In this document: in pieces, positions 1 through 6,779 of the stretch | Position numbering within the stretch: position 1 is the first letter of the stretch | Layout of the letters: each line of letters starts with the position of its first letter | NCBI GenBank assembly: GCA_024639905.1 | Contig: JAHEGE010000002.1 | Coordinates: forward strand, 62,001-126,000 | DNA length: 64,000 nt | Direction of reading: 5' to 3' | Source: Gammaproteobacteria bacterium | GTDB taxonomy: Bacteria; Pseudomonadota; Gammaproteobacteria; Pseudomonadales; Pseudohongiellaceae | Position numbers and translations under genes: made by a program | The notes under the pieces: generated by a model | What the model was told of the DNA's origin: nothing | The model's input: only the letters and a program-made list of their open reading frames with translations | Databases searched by the model: none

Positions 1-57
1 ATCAACGAGTACCTGATCGGGAGCGGGGCGGTTATTGAGTTCTACATTGGCTGACAC
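1..57 (-). CDS. prpD: 2-methylcitrate dehydratase PrpD, N-terminal fragment
   Basis: Only the first 19 codons lie in the window and the gene continues past the left edge. The reading starts with GTG at 55-57 and gives VSANVELNNRPAPDQVLVD, which matches the usual PrpD N-terminus (MSANVDLNNRP-type). An AAGGAA ribosome site lies about 8 bases upstream. PrpD dehydrates 2-methylcitrate to 2-methyl-cis-aconitate in propionate breakdown. It follows prpC by 92 bases on the same strand, so it is probably the last gene of the gntR-prpB-prpC-prpD operon. Identity rests on a short stretch plus context; the catalytic part is not visible. Confidence 0.75.
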   Translation of the reverse strand, partial: MSANVELNNRPAPDQVLVD

Positions 58-149
58 TGAAGTATTCCTTTTTGATTAACGATCGGTTTGGTCTTTCAGC
101 CCAGCGCGCGTTCGCGCTGTGCTGTTGTGCTGTTCTCGCTCGGAGCTGG

Positions 150-1274
150 CTAGCGATCGGCGATGTCGACCCAGGTGGACGTCTCGGGGCCTGTGTAGTC
201 GGCGCTAGGTCGGATGATGCGGTTATTCGCGCGCTGCTCTTTTACGTGCGCTGCCCATCCTGTTAGGCGCGACATCACGAAGATCGGCGTGAATAATTTC
301 GTTGGGATATTCATGAAATGATAAGCCGAGGCGTGGAAAAAATCGGCATTGCAGAACAGTTTCTTCTCGCGCCACATAACCTCTTCACAGCGGACGGACA
401 CTGGGTAGAGCGTGGTATCGCCAACCTCGGCTGCGAGCTTTTCGCTCCACTGCTTAATAATGACGTTGCGCGGATCCGACTCGCTATAAATCGCGTGACC
501 GAAACCCATGATCTTGTCCTTGCGCGCGAGCATGCCCATGATCTCGGCTTCGGCCTGATCTGCGCTCGTCCAGTTTTCGATCATTTCCATGGCGGCTTCG
601 TTGGCGCCGCCGTGCAGTGGGCCGCGTAATGAGCCGATCGCTGCTGTGATGCACGAATGCATGTCTGATAGCGTCGACGCGCAGACGCGCGCGGTGAATG
701 TCGACGCATTAAACTCGTGTTCTGCGTAAAGAATGAGCGAAACATTCATGACCTGCGTGAATAGCGCACTCGGCGGGTCGCCGCCGAGCATGTGTAAGAA
801 ATGTGCGCCTATCGACTCGTCCTCTAATGCGGTGTCGATGCGGACGCCGTCGTGGGAGAAGCGATACCAGTAGCAAATTATTGCCGGCAGCGTCGCGAGT
901 AAGCGATCGATCGCGTCGTCCTGCTGGGCGAAATCGGTTTCGGTTTCGAGGTTGCCGAGCATGGAGCATCCCGTACGCATGACGTCCATCGGATGGGCGT
1001 CGGCTGGGATACGCTCAAGCACTTCTTTTAGTGCGTCGGGCAAGTTGCGTAGAGATTTTAATTTCGCGACGTAAGTATCGAATTCAGTCTGTGTCGGCAA
1101 GTGGCCTTTTAATAGCAGGAACGCGACTTCTTCGAACTGAGCTTTCTGAGCCAGCTCGCTAATGTCGTAGCCTCTGTAGGTTAGGCCTGTGCCGGTTTTG
1201 CCTACGGTGCACAGGGCAGTTTCGCCTGCGACTTGGCCGCGCAAGCCTGCGCCGCTCAGTTTTTTCTCTGCCAT
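150..1274 (-). CDS. prpC: 2-methylcitrate synthase
   Basis: Condenses propionyl-CoA with oxaloacetate to 2-methylcitrate, the first step of the methylcitrate cycle (cytoplasm). The 374-residue protein is a full-length citrate-synthase-family member. The catalytic triad is visible as His221 in GPLHGG, His260 in GFGHAIY and Asp311 in CNADFF, and the conserved SDPRN follows the second His. The short form lacking the N-terminal extension of hexameric GltA, together with the prpB neighbour, favours PrpC over GltA. ATG at 1274 has a strong AAGGAG ribosome site. It is preceded by prpB (67-base gap) and followed by prpD. Confidence 0.95.
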   Translation of the reverse strand: MAEKKLSGAGLRGQVAGETALCTVGKTGTGLTYRGYDISELAQKAQFEEVAFLLLKGHLPTQTEFDTYVAKLKSLRNLPDALKEVLERIPADAHPMDVMRTGCSMLGNLETETDFAQQDDAIDRLLATLPAIICYWYRFSHDGVRIDTALEDESIGAHFLHMLGGDPPSALFTQVMNVSLILYAEHEFNASTFTARVCASTLSDMHSCITAAIGSLRGPLHGGANEAAMEMIENWTSADQAEAEIMGMLARKDKIMGFGHAIYSESDPRNVIIKQWSEKLAAEVGDTTLYPVSVRCEEVMWREKKLFCNADFFHASAYHFMNIPTKLFTPIFVMSRLTGWAAHVKEQRANNRIIRPSADYTGPETSTWVDIADR

Positions 1275-1341
1275 GGTGTTTCTCCTTCTGTTTTTCTATC
1301 TCGTGGGATTGCTCGCTAGTGCCATGCGTTATTTCTGCGAC

Positions 1342-2223
1342 TTACTTGGCTTCCGCATCGAACAGGGCGTCCAGCTTGTTCTCATAAGCGTGGTAGCCCA
1401 GCACTTCATAGAGCTCCATACGTGTCTGCATTTTCTCCACGGCGGCGGTTTGGTCTCCGTTGATTGCAATGGTTTGGTAGACGTCTAACGCCGCCTTGCT
1501 CATGGCGCGGAAGGCGCTGAGCGGATACAACACCATGCCGACGCCTTGCTCGCCAAGCTCTTTGCAGTTGAACAGTGGAGTCTGGCCGAACTCGGTAATG
1601 TTGGCGAGGATAGGCACGTTAACAGCATCGGCAAACTGTTTGTATTGTGCGAGCTCGTTAATCGCTTCGGGGAAAATAGCATCTGCGCCGGCTTCTACGC
1701 AGGCAATGGCACGCTCTATCGCTGATTCCATGCCTTCAACGGCCAAGGCATCGGTGCGCGCCATAATCACGAAATCTTCATCGACTCGCGCATCTACAGC
1801 CGCCTTGACGCGATCGACCATTTCGGCCTGGGACACAATCGCTTTGTTCGGCCTGTGGCCGCAGCGTTTCTGTGCGACCTGATCTTCCAGATGGACAGCG
1901 GCGGCGCCTGCCTTCTCCATCGCCTGAATCGTGCGGGCGATGTTGAATGCGCCGCCCCAGCCAGTATCGATGTCGACCAGCAAGGGAAGGCTGCTGGCAT
2001 TGCTTATGCGTTCGACGTCGGCGATAACGTCATTGAGGCTAGTAATGCCTAAGTCGGGCAGGCCGTAGGAGGCATTGGCGACACCGCCGCCGGAAAGATA
2101 AATTGCCTTGTGACCTGCATTCTCTGCAAGCATAGCGCAGTAGGCGTTGATCGCGCCCACGACTTGGAGTGGATTGTTGTCTTTCAGTGCCTGGCGAAAT
2201 TTGGCGCCTTGGGATTGCTTCAT
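1342..2223 (-). CDS. prpB: 2-methylisocitrate lyase
   Basis: Cleaves 2-methylisocitrate to pyruvate and succinate, the last step of the methylcitrate cycle. The 293 residues are normal for the isocitrate lyase/PEP mutase superfamily. Visible motifs are the metal-binding VDIDTGWG (Asp85, Asp87) and the catalytic KRCGH loop with Cys121. The ATG at 2223 has a GAGGAG ribosome site eight bases upstream. It lies between a GntR regulator (62 bases upstream, same strand) and prpC, the standard order of proteobacterial prp operons. Confidence 0.95.
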   Translation of the reverse strand: MKQSQGAKFRQALKDNNPLQVVGAINAYCAMLAENAGHKAIYLSGGGVANASYGLPDLGITSLNDVIADVERISNASSLPLLVDIDTGWGGAFNIARTIQAMEKAGAAAVHLEDQVAQKRCGHRPNKAIVSQAEMVDRVKAAVDARVDEDFVIMARTDALAVEGMESAIERAIACVEAGADAIFPEAINELAQYKQFADAVNVPILANITEFGQTPLFNCKELGEQGVGMVLYPLSAFRAMSKAALDVYQTIAINGDQTAAVEKMQTRMELYEVLGYHAYENKLDALFDAEAK

Positions 2224-2285
2224 GTCGTCTCTCCTCGGTTTCTATTCTGTCGGTTCTTGCAGTATGGGTTAGGTTGGCGCTGCGG

Positions 2286-2972
2286 CTACTCCGCGCTTGC
2301 TTCGTCGATTTGCTGCATTAATGTCGCTTTCGCGCTGGCGATATGACGACGCATCAATAGGTCGGCAAGTTCGGCATCTCCGTCCTCTATTGCATCGACG
2401 ATGCGGTGGTGTTCGCGAAAGGCTTGCGCGGGTCGAGAGGGTTGGCTGCTGGTCTGAACACGGTATAAACGCAGCAGATGGTAGAGCTCGTCACAGAGCA
2501 GTTTAAACAGTCGTGCATTGCCGCTGAGCGCAACGATCAAGTAATGGAAGTCGAGATCGCCTTCCTTTTGGTAATACACCTTGCCATCTTCGGACTCGAT
2601 CTCGCGCTCGTGCTTCGCGAGCAGGGCGCGCAGCTGCTCACAGTCTTGCGCCGTTGCCTGCTGTGCGGCGAGGCCGCAGGCTAGGCCTTCCAGTACCTCG
2701 CGAATCTCGTAGATCTCAACGGCTTGGCGGGCATCGAGCGAGACGACGCGGGCGCCGACATTAGGCGTGATCTCGACCAGCTTGCAGCCCTCGAGGCGCC
2801 TTATCGCTTCACGCAGCGGACCGCGGCTAATGCCAAAGTGCTTGCTAAGCTGGGGTTCGTTGATTTTCGAGCCGGGCGCGAGGTCGCCGCGCACTATTGC
2901 CGTGCGTATCTGGTCGAATACGGAGTCGGCGCGGGTGCCAGTCAGCGGGATATTGTTAACAATAATTGACAT
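2286..2972 (-). CDS. GntR-family (FadR subfamily) regulator of the prp operon
   Basis: A 228-residue transcription factor. Residues about 15-78 form a winged HTH (ISRGPLREAIRRLEG is the recognition-helix region). The rest is an all-helical FCD ligand domain (IREVLEGLACGLAA, later FREHHRIVDAIEDGD). GntR/FCD regulators head many prp operons and typically repress them until a methylcitrate-cycle acid is bound; that role here is inferred from position. No good Shine-Dalgarno precedes the ATG. A perfect 14-bp palindrome lies over codons 3-7 and a matching half-perfect site lies 62 bp upstream, which suggests autoregulation of the whole gntR-prpBCD unit. Confidence 0.88.
   Translation of the reverse strand: MSIIVNNIPLTGTRADSVFDQIRTAIVRGDLAPGSKINEPQLSKHFGISRGPLREAIRRLEGCKLVEITPNVGARVVSLDARQAVEIYEIREVLEGLACGLAAQQATAQDCEQLRALLAKHEREIESEDGKVYYQKEGDLDFHYLIVALSGNARLFKLLCDELYHLLRLYRVQTSSQPSRPAQAFREHHRIVDAIEDGDAELADLLMRRHIASAKATLMQQIDEASAE
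2951..2964. promoter_or_regulatory. candidate GntR operator inside the gntR start region
   Basis: TATTGTTAACAATA is a perfect 14-bp palindrome with the GT-N2-AC core typical of FadR-subfamily operators. It overlaps codons 3-7 of the GntR gene itself. A second copy of the core pattern ATTGTNNACAAT lies 62 bp away, centre to centre. Binding is inferred from symmetry and spacing. Confidence 0.6.
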
Positions 2973-3013
2973 CGGCGGCCATTATTCCGCTTTATTCACT
3001 AAATATCAAGATT

Positions 3014-3025
3014 ATTGTCTACAAT
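3014..3025. promoter_or_regulatory. second candidate GntR operator upstream of gntR
   Basis: ATTGTCTACAAT has perfect ATTGT/ACAAT arms around a two-base centre, the same pattern as the palindrome at 2951-2964. It sits upstream of the gntR start and just before the 3' end of ugd. The two centres are 62 bp apart, close to six helical turns, so both sites would face the same side of the DNA. Confidence 0.6.
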
Positions 3026-3047
3026 GTGCAGGCGTTACTGAGCGGAT

Positions 3048-4388
3048 TTATGTTCGATTTAGTGATTCGCCGCGACCGATCCCAAAGTAGTGAATCCCAC
3101 GCTCCCTAAGCTCGGCTGGGTCATATAAATTACGTCCGTCAAATATCACTGGCTGGCTCAGCGCTTTCTTGAATTTGTCGAGGTTAGGGGCCTTGAAGTG
3201 TTGCCATTCGGTACAAATTACCAAGGCATCTGCGCCAACCAACGCCTGATCCATTGTTCCTGCAAGAATCAGTTGTGGGTTATCTGGATAAAGCGCCTCC
3301 ACGGCATGCATCGCCTCCGGGTCATACGCCTGCATTGTTGCACCGGCCCGCCAGAGTGCTTCCATGAGTACGCGCGACGGGGCTTCACGTAGGTCATCAG
3401 TTTTCGGCTTAAATGCGAGCCCCCATAGCGCGATCGTTTTGCCGTGGAGTTCTGTACCAAAGTAAGCGGTTAGCATGTCGAATAGGCGGTTCTTTTGTCG
3501 CTCGTTGGCGGCCTCTACGGCACTGATAACACCGAGTTCGACCCCGTACTCTTTTGCCGTGGTGCTGAGGGCTCGTACGTCCTTGGGAAAGCAGGAGCCG
3601 CGATAACCGCAGCCCGCATAAATAAACTGATAGCCTATGCGAGGGTCTGAGCCTATTCCTTGTCGTACCTGCTCAATGTCGGCGCCCGCTTTTTCTGCCA
3701 AATTAGCGATTTCATTGATGAAACTTATTTTAGTTGCGAGCATCGCATTGGCTGCGTATTTCGTGAGCTCGGCTGCCCTCAAGTCCATGCACAGAATGCG
3801 GTCGTGATTGCGGTTGAAGGGAGCGTAGATTTTGCGCATGGTCGCCTTCGCCGTCTCAGAATGTGCACCGATGACGATGCGGTCGGGTTTCATGAAGTCA
3901 GCTACGGCAGCCCCTTCCTTCAGAAATTCTGGATTGGACACAAGCTGAATTTCTAGCGTCTTGCCGCGGGCTTGAACTTCTCGAGTAACGATGGCACCGA
4001 TTCGCTCAGAAGTACCTACCGGAACTGTGGATTTCGTAACCAAGGTTAGGGGGGTAGAGGCAAGACGGCCGATGTCTTGTGCGACAGCGTCTACGTCAGA
4101 AAGGTCGGGTTCACCGCTCTCTAGAGAAGGTGTGCCCACAGCGATAATGAACAGGGAACTGAATTTTATTGCCTCAGCGACATCATCGGTGAACGAGAGA
4201 TTGCCAGAAGCAAGGTTGCGCCGCACGACTTCATCCAAGCCAGGTTCAAAAATAGTGACTTCTGCGAGTTTCAGGCGTGAAATTTTCAGAGAATCCACGT
4301 CCATGCAAAGGACGTTATGGCCGACATCGGCAAGGCAGGCACCAGTAACAAGGCCGACGTAACCGGTTCCAAATACGGTGATATCCAT
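3048..4388 (-). CDS. ugd: UDP-glucose 6-dehydrogenase
   Basis: Oxidises UDP-glucose to UDP-glucuronate with two NAD+, feeding capsule, exopolysaccharide or LPS sugar synthesis. The 446-residue protein starts with the NAD-binding GTGYVG (residues 7-12). It has TVPVGTS near 121, SNPEFLKEG near 151 and the catalytic Cys266 in GYRGSCFPKD, followed by the C-terminal UDP-binding domain. It stands alone: no polysaccharide genes are next to it, and its 3' end reaches into the gntR upstream region. A beta-lactamase-like gene ends 137 bases upstream, with a terminator between. Confidence 0.95.
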   Translation of the reverse strand: MDITVFGTGYVGLVTGACLADVGHNVLCMDVDSLKISRLKLAEVTIFEPGLDEVVRRNLASGNLSFTDDVAEAIKFSSLFIIAVGTPSLESGEPDLSDVDAVAQDIGRLASTPLTLVTKSTVPVGTSERIGAIVTREVQARGKTLEIQLVSNPEFLKEGAAVADFMKPDRIVIGAHSETAKATMRKIYAPFNRNHDRILCMDLRAAELTKYAANAMLATKISFINEIANLAEKAGADIEQVRQGIGSDPRIGYQFIYAGCGYRGSCFPKDVRALSTTAKEYGVELGVISAVEAANERQKNRLFDMLTAYFGTELHGKTIALWGLAFKPKTDDLREAPSRVLMEALWRAGATMQAYDPEAMHAVEALYPDNPQLILAGTMDQALVGADALVICTEWQHFKAPNLDKFKKALSQPVIFDGRNLYDPAELRERGIHYFGIGRGESLNRT

Positions 4389-4474
4389 GTCTCGATCTCT
4401 GCACTTTAAAGCAGAAAAAGATACCCGCTGAGCGTGACAAGGTTATTAAGGGGGCATGACAAAACTGAAGCAAA

Positions 4475-4500
4475 ATTAAGGGCGCCGGAGCGCCCTTAAT
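4475..4500 (-). terminator. intrinsic terminator of the serine hydrolase gene
   Basis: A perfect 11-bp stem (ATTAAGGGCGC / GCGCCCTTAAT) with a 4-base loop lies just past the stop of the minus-strand hydrolase gene. In that direction it runs into TTTTG, giving a short U-tract. It separates the hydrolase transcript from ugd. Confidence 0.8.
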
Positions 4501-4525
4501 AGCATAGCCTTTATGTCAGGCGGGG

Positions 4526-5869
4526 TTAGATGCCGTTTGGCTCCATAATGGCCTGATAGAGCAGGCGGCGCGACGTGCCACGCACATCGGGGATGCCGTT
4601 GCCGAACTGCTGAATCATGCCAACGAAGACGATGTTCTCAACAGGGTCAACCCAGAACCAAGTGCCAGCTGCGCCTCCCCAGTAGTATTCGCCTTTGGAG
4701 TAGCCTTCGGCTTCGACAGGGTCTTCGACAATTGCGAAGTCGAGGCCGAAAGTCGTGCCGCGTGCGCCGAGGATAGTATCGCCAAGCCCTTTAGGAAGCT
4801 GGTTACGATGCATTAGCTCGACGGTGAGTGGAGCGAGAATGCGCGCGCCATCGAGCTCGCCTCCATTGAGTAGCATCTGGCTAAAGCGTAAATAGTCCAT
4901 TGCCGAACCGACGAGGCCGCCGCCACCGCCTTCAAACTGGTGCTCGACTAAGTAGCTCGGGCCGCCGGTGAAGCCTTCGCTCGCAAAAAGCTTGCCGTCG
5001 GGACCGTAGGCATAAACCTCGGCGAGGCGATCAGCCTTATCCGCTGGCACGAAGAAATCGGTGTCTACCATACCTAGGGGCTGGAAGATTCGCTGTTCGA
5101 GGAAATCGGAGAAACGCTGTCCTGAGAGTTTTTCGACGAGATAGCCTTGCACGTCGACAGAGACGCTGTAATGCCACAGAGAGCCAGGCTGCTGACGCAG
5201 AGGGATCTTCGCAAGCTTATCGATCATATCCTGCAGAGTTGAGTCGGGAGCTAAGACTTGGGCTTGATTGTAGAGATCGTCGACAGCAGATTGCGAGAAC
5301 AGGCCGTAAGTCAGGCCTCCCGTATGGTTCATCAGCTCTCGTATCGTCATGGGATGGTCTGCAGGCTCGGTCAGCATGGCGCCGCTTGCGTCTGTGCCGG
5401 CGTAGACCTGAAGGTTCTCGAATTCGGGGATGTACTTGGCGACGGGGTCTGAGAGTCTAAATTTGCCTTCTTCATAGAGCATCATCATCGCTACGCCGGT
5501 GATTGGCTTAGTCATCGAATAGATGCGGAACAGGTCGTCGTTCTCCATCGCGTCGCCCGCGGCTATGTCGCGTTGGCCGACGGATTCAAAATGAAAGATC
5601 TTGCCGTCGCGGGCAGCGGCTGTCACAACGCCTGCGAGTTTGCCTTCGTCGACAAATCCTTGCATGGCCTGTGTCACACGCTCGAGGCGTGCCGAGTCGA
5701 TGCCGACTGATTCAGGGCTCGCGTAGTCTAGGCCTGTAAGCGTGCGCAGGCTGCTGGGCTGGCTGGCGCAGGCGGCGAGCAGCGCAGTTGCCGCCACGAG
5801 CAGCGAGGCTTTGCGCCAGAGTGGTTGGGTGTTGCTGGGAGTTGGGGTGTGGTACGAAGTGGCACTCAT
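4526..5869 (-). CDS. lipoprotein serine hydrolase, class C beta-lactamase fold
   Basis: A 447-residue member of the beta-lactamase/penicillin-binding/esterase family. A long n-region is followed by a hydrophobic segment and lipobox LAAC (Cys34), so it is probably an outer-membrane lipoprotein facing the periplasm. The catalytic SxxK is SMTK at 118-121. The second motif reads Tyr234-Ser235-Val where true AmpC enzymes have YxN. NHTGGLTYG (181-) and GGAAGTWFW near the C-terminus are typical of EstB-like esterases. I therefore favour an esterase or D-aminopeptidase-like hydrolase over an antibiotic-hydrolysing lactamase. It is divergent from the DUF2239 gene, with a shared control region at 5870-6064. 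Confidence 0.85.
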   Translation of the reverse strand: MSATSYHTPTPSNTQPLWRKASLLVAATALLAACASQPSSLRTLTGLDYASPESVGIDSARLERVTQAMQGFVDEGKLAGVVTAAARDGKIFHFESVGQRDIAAGDAMENDDLFRIYSMTKPITGVAMMMLYEEGKFRLSDPVAKYIPEFENLQVYAGTDASGAMLTEPADHPMTIRELMNHTGGLTYGLFSQSAVDDLYNQAQVLAPDSTLQDMIDKLAKIPLRQQPGSLWHYSVSVDVQGYLVEKLSGQRFSDFLEQRIFQPLGMVDTDFFVPADKADRLAEVYAYGPDGKLFASEGFTGGPSYLVEHQFEGGGGGLVGSAMDYLRFSQMLLNGGELDGARILAPLTVELMHRNQLPKGLGDTILGARGTTFGLDFAIVEDPVEAEGYSKGEYYWGGAAGTWFWVDPVENIVFVGMIQQFGNGIPDVRGTSRRLLYQAIMEPNGI

Positions 5870-5986
5870 AGTCGATTCTCTGTTCGTGGGAGGGGATGGG
5901 TGATTTGGGCTGTGTGCAAAGAACTTTTCCGAGAATAGGACGCCGAGCGTCCGCTTGTCTAGGTTTGCTGGCTGAGAAGATTAAGG

Positions 5987-6037
5987 CCAAGGTATTATTA
6001 TTTAAACCATGGTAATTATATTATTGCCATGGTTTAA
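5987..6037. promoter_or_regulatory. operator array: three CCWWGG boxes at exact 20-bp spacing
   Basis: CCAAGG at 5987, CCATGG at 6007 and CCATGG at 6027 are exactly 20 bp apart and each is followed by AT-rich sequence. The last two lie within an inverted repeat with 15-base arms (6002-6016 and 6023-6037, one mismatch) around a TATATT centre. The array sits between divergent genes and overlaps candidate -10 elements on both strands. It looks like a multi-site operator. The bound protein is unknown; the membrane-anchored regulator at 6780-8225 is one candidate. Confidence 0.6.
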
Positions 6038-6043
6038 TGTTCA
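6015..6043 (-). promoter_or_regulatory. candidate promoter for the serine hydrolase gene
   Basis: Read on the minus strand: TGAACA (-35, 4 of 6 consensus bases), a 17-bp spacer, then a perfect TATAAT (-10, 6020-6015), pointing at the hydrolase gene 146 bases away. On the plus strand the overlapping TATATT (6017-6022) could be the -10 for the DUF2239 gene. Both lie inside the operator array. Confidence 0.45.
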
Positions 6044-6064
6044 TCACGTAACAGGAGCAGACCG

Positions 6065-6691
6065 ATGACAACAAGTAATGAGACGCCGTATTTCGCTTTC
6101 AAGGGCGATCGGCTCGTGGCAGAGGGCGCGCCCTCGCAAGTAGCACTGCAGCTAAAAGCCGAGCAAGGAGAAGAGCGTCTGCGACGCGGCGAGATTCTCG
6201 TCTTCAGCGGCAGTGACGGACGCCAGATTGACCTGCATTTGGTGGGTAGCGAGGCGGATGCTGACCTGCGCGTTCGCTTGGCCGTTACTGACGAGTTAGT
6301 CGCCGCGCCTGAGGGTGTTGCGGGGGCTATAGACACGGATCCACCCAAACGAGGGAGAGGAAGGCCCAGGCTTGGCGTGGTAGGCCGCGAAATCACCTTG
6401 CTGCCACGTCATTGGGAGTGGCTCGACCGGCAGCGCGGGGGGGCATCGGCAACGCTGCGCAGACTGGTCGATGCCGAGCGCAAGGCAACGGTGACACAGG
6501 ATGAGCAGCGCTTAAGCCAAGACCGCACTAATCACTTCCTCTCGGCCATGGCGGGTGACCTAGCGGGTTTCGAAGACGCCACGCGCGCGCTCTATGCGGG
6601 CGATCGAGCGGGATTCGAGGTGGCGAGTGTGTCGTGGTGTGCAGATATAAGGCGAGTGGCGATGCAGCTTGCGGATGCCGCCTTCGGCTAG
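6065..6691 (+). CDS. DUF2239 family protein
   Basis: A 208-residue protein of the uncharacterised DUF2239 family. An N-terminal domain (FKGDRLVAEG, residues 12-21; VFSGSDGRQIDLHL, about 46-59) is joined by a basic AT-hook-like segment KRGRGRPRLG (about 96-105). The family's most recognisable motif follows: REITLLPRHWEWL and then GGASATLRRLVD. The C-terminal 70 residues are helical. The GRGRPR element suggests nucleic-acid contact, but function is unknown. ATG at 6065 has an AGGAG site eight bases upstream. It is divergent from the serine hydrolase and followed by the membrane regulator. Confidence 0.85.
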   Translation: MTTSNETPYFAFKGDRLVAEGAPSQVALQLKAEQGEERLRRGEILVFSGSDGRQIDLHLVGSEADADLRVRLAVTDELVAAPEGVAGAIDTDPPKRGRGRPRLGVVGREITLLPRHWEWLDRQRGGASATLRRLVDAERKATVTQDEQRLSQDRTNHFLSAMAGDLAGFEDATRALYAGDRAGFEVASVSWCADIRRVAMQLADAAFG

Positions 6692-6718
6692 CCCTGCGCT
6701 GCTTCAGAGTCCAGCGGG

Positions 6719-6727
6719 TGATATACT
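6719..6727 (+). promoter_or_regulatory. extended -10 promoter element for the membrane regulator
   Basis: TGATATACT matches the extended -10 consensus TGnTATAAT at all but one position. It lies 28 bases after the DUF2239 stop. A start of transcription near 6734 would exclude the upstream in-frame ATG at 6669 and support the ATG at 6780, which has AGGG five bases ahead. Confidence 0.45.
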
Positions 6728-6779
6728 GCCGCAGCTGGGCGGCTTGGACGTCGTGATGTTGGATGTTTTTAGGGTTTTC

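Noticed and set aside
4526-5869. AmpC-type antibiotic resistance gene
   Set aside because: SxxK is present but the YxN motif reads Tyr-Ser-Val, and it carries a lipobox; an esterase-like member is more likely.
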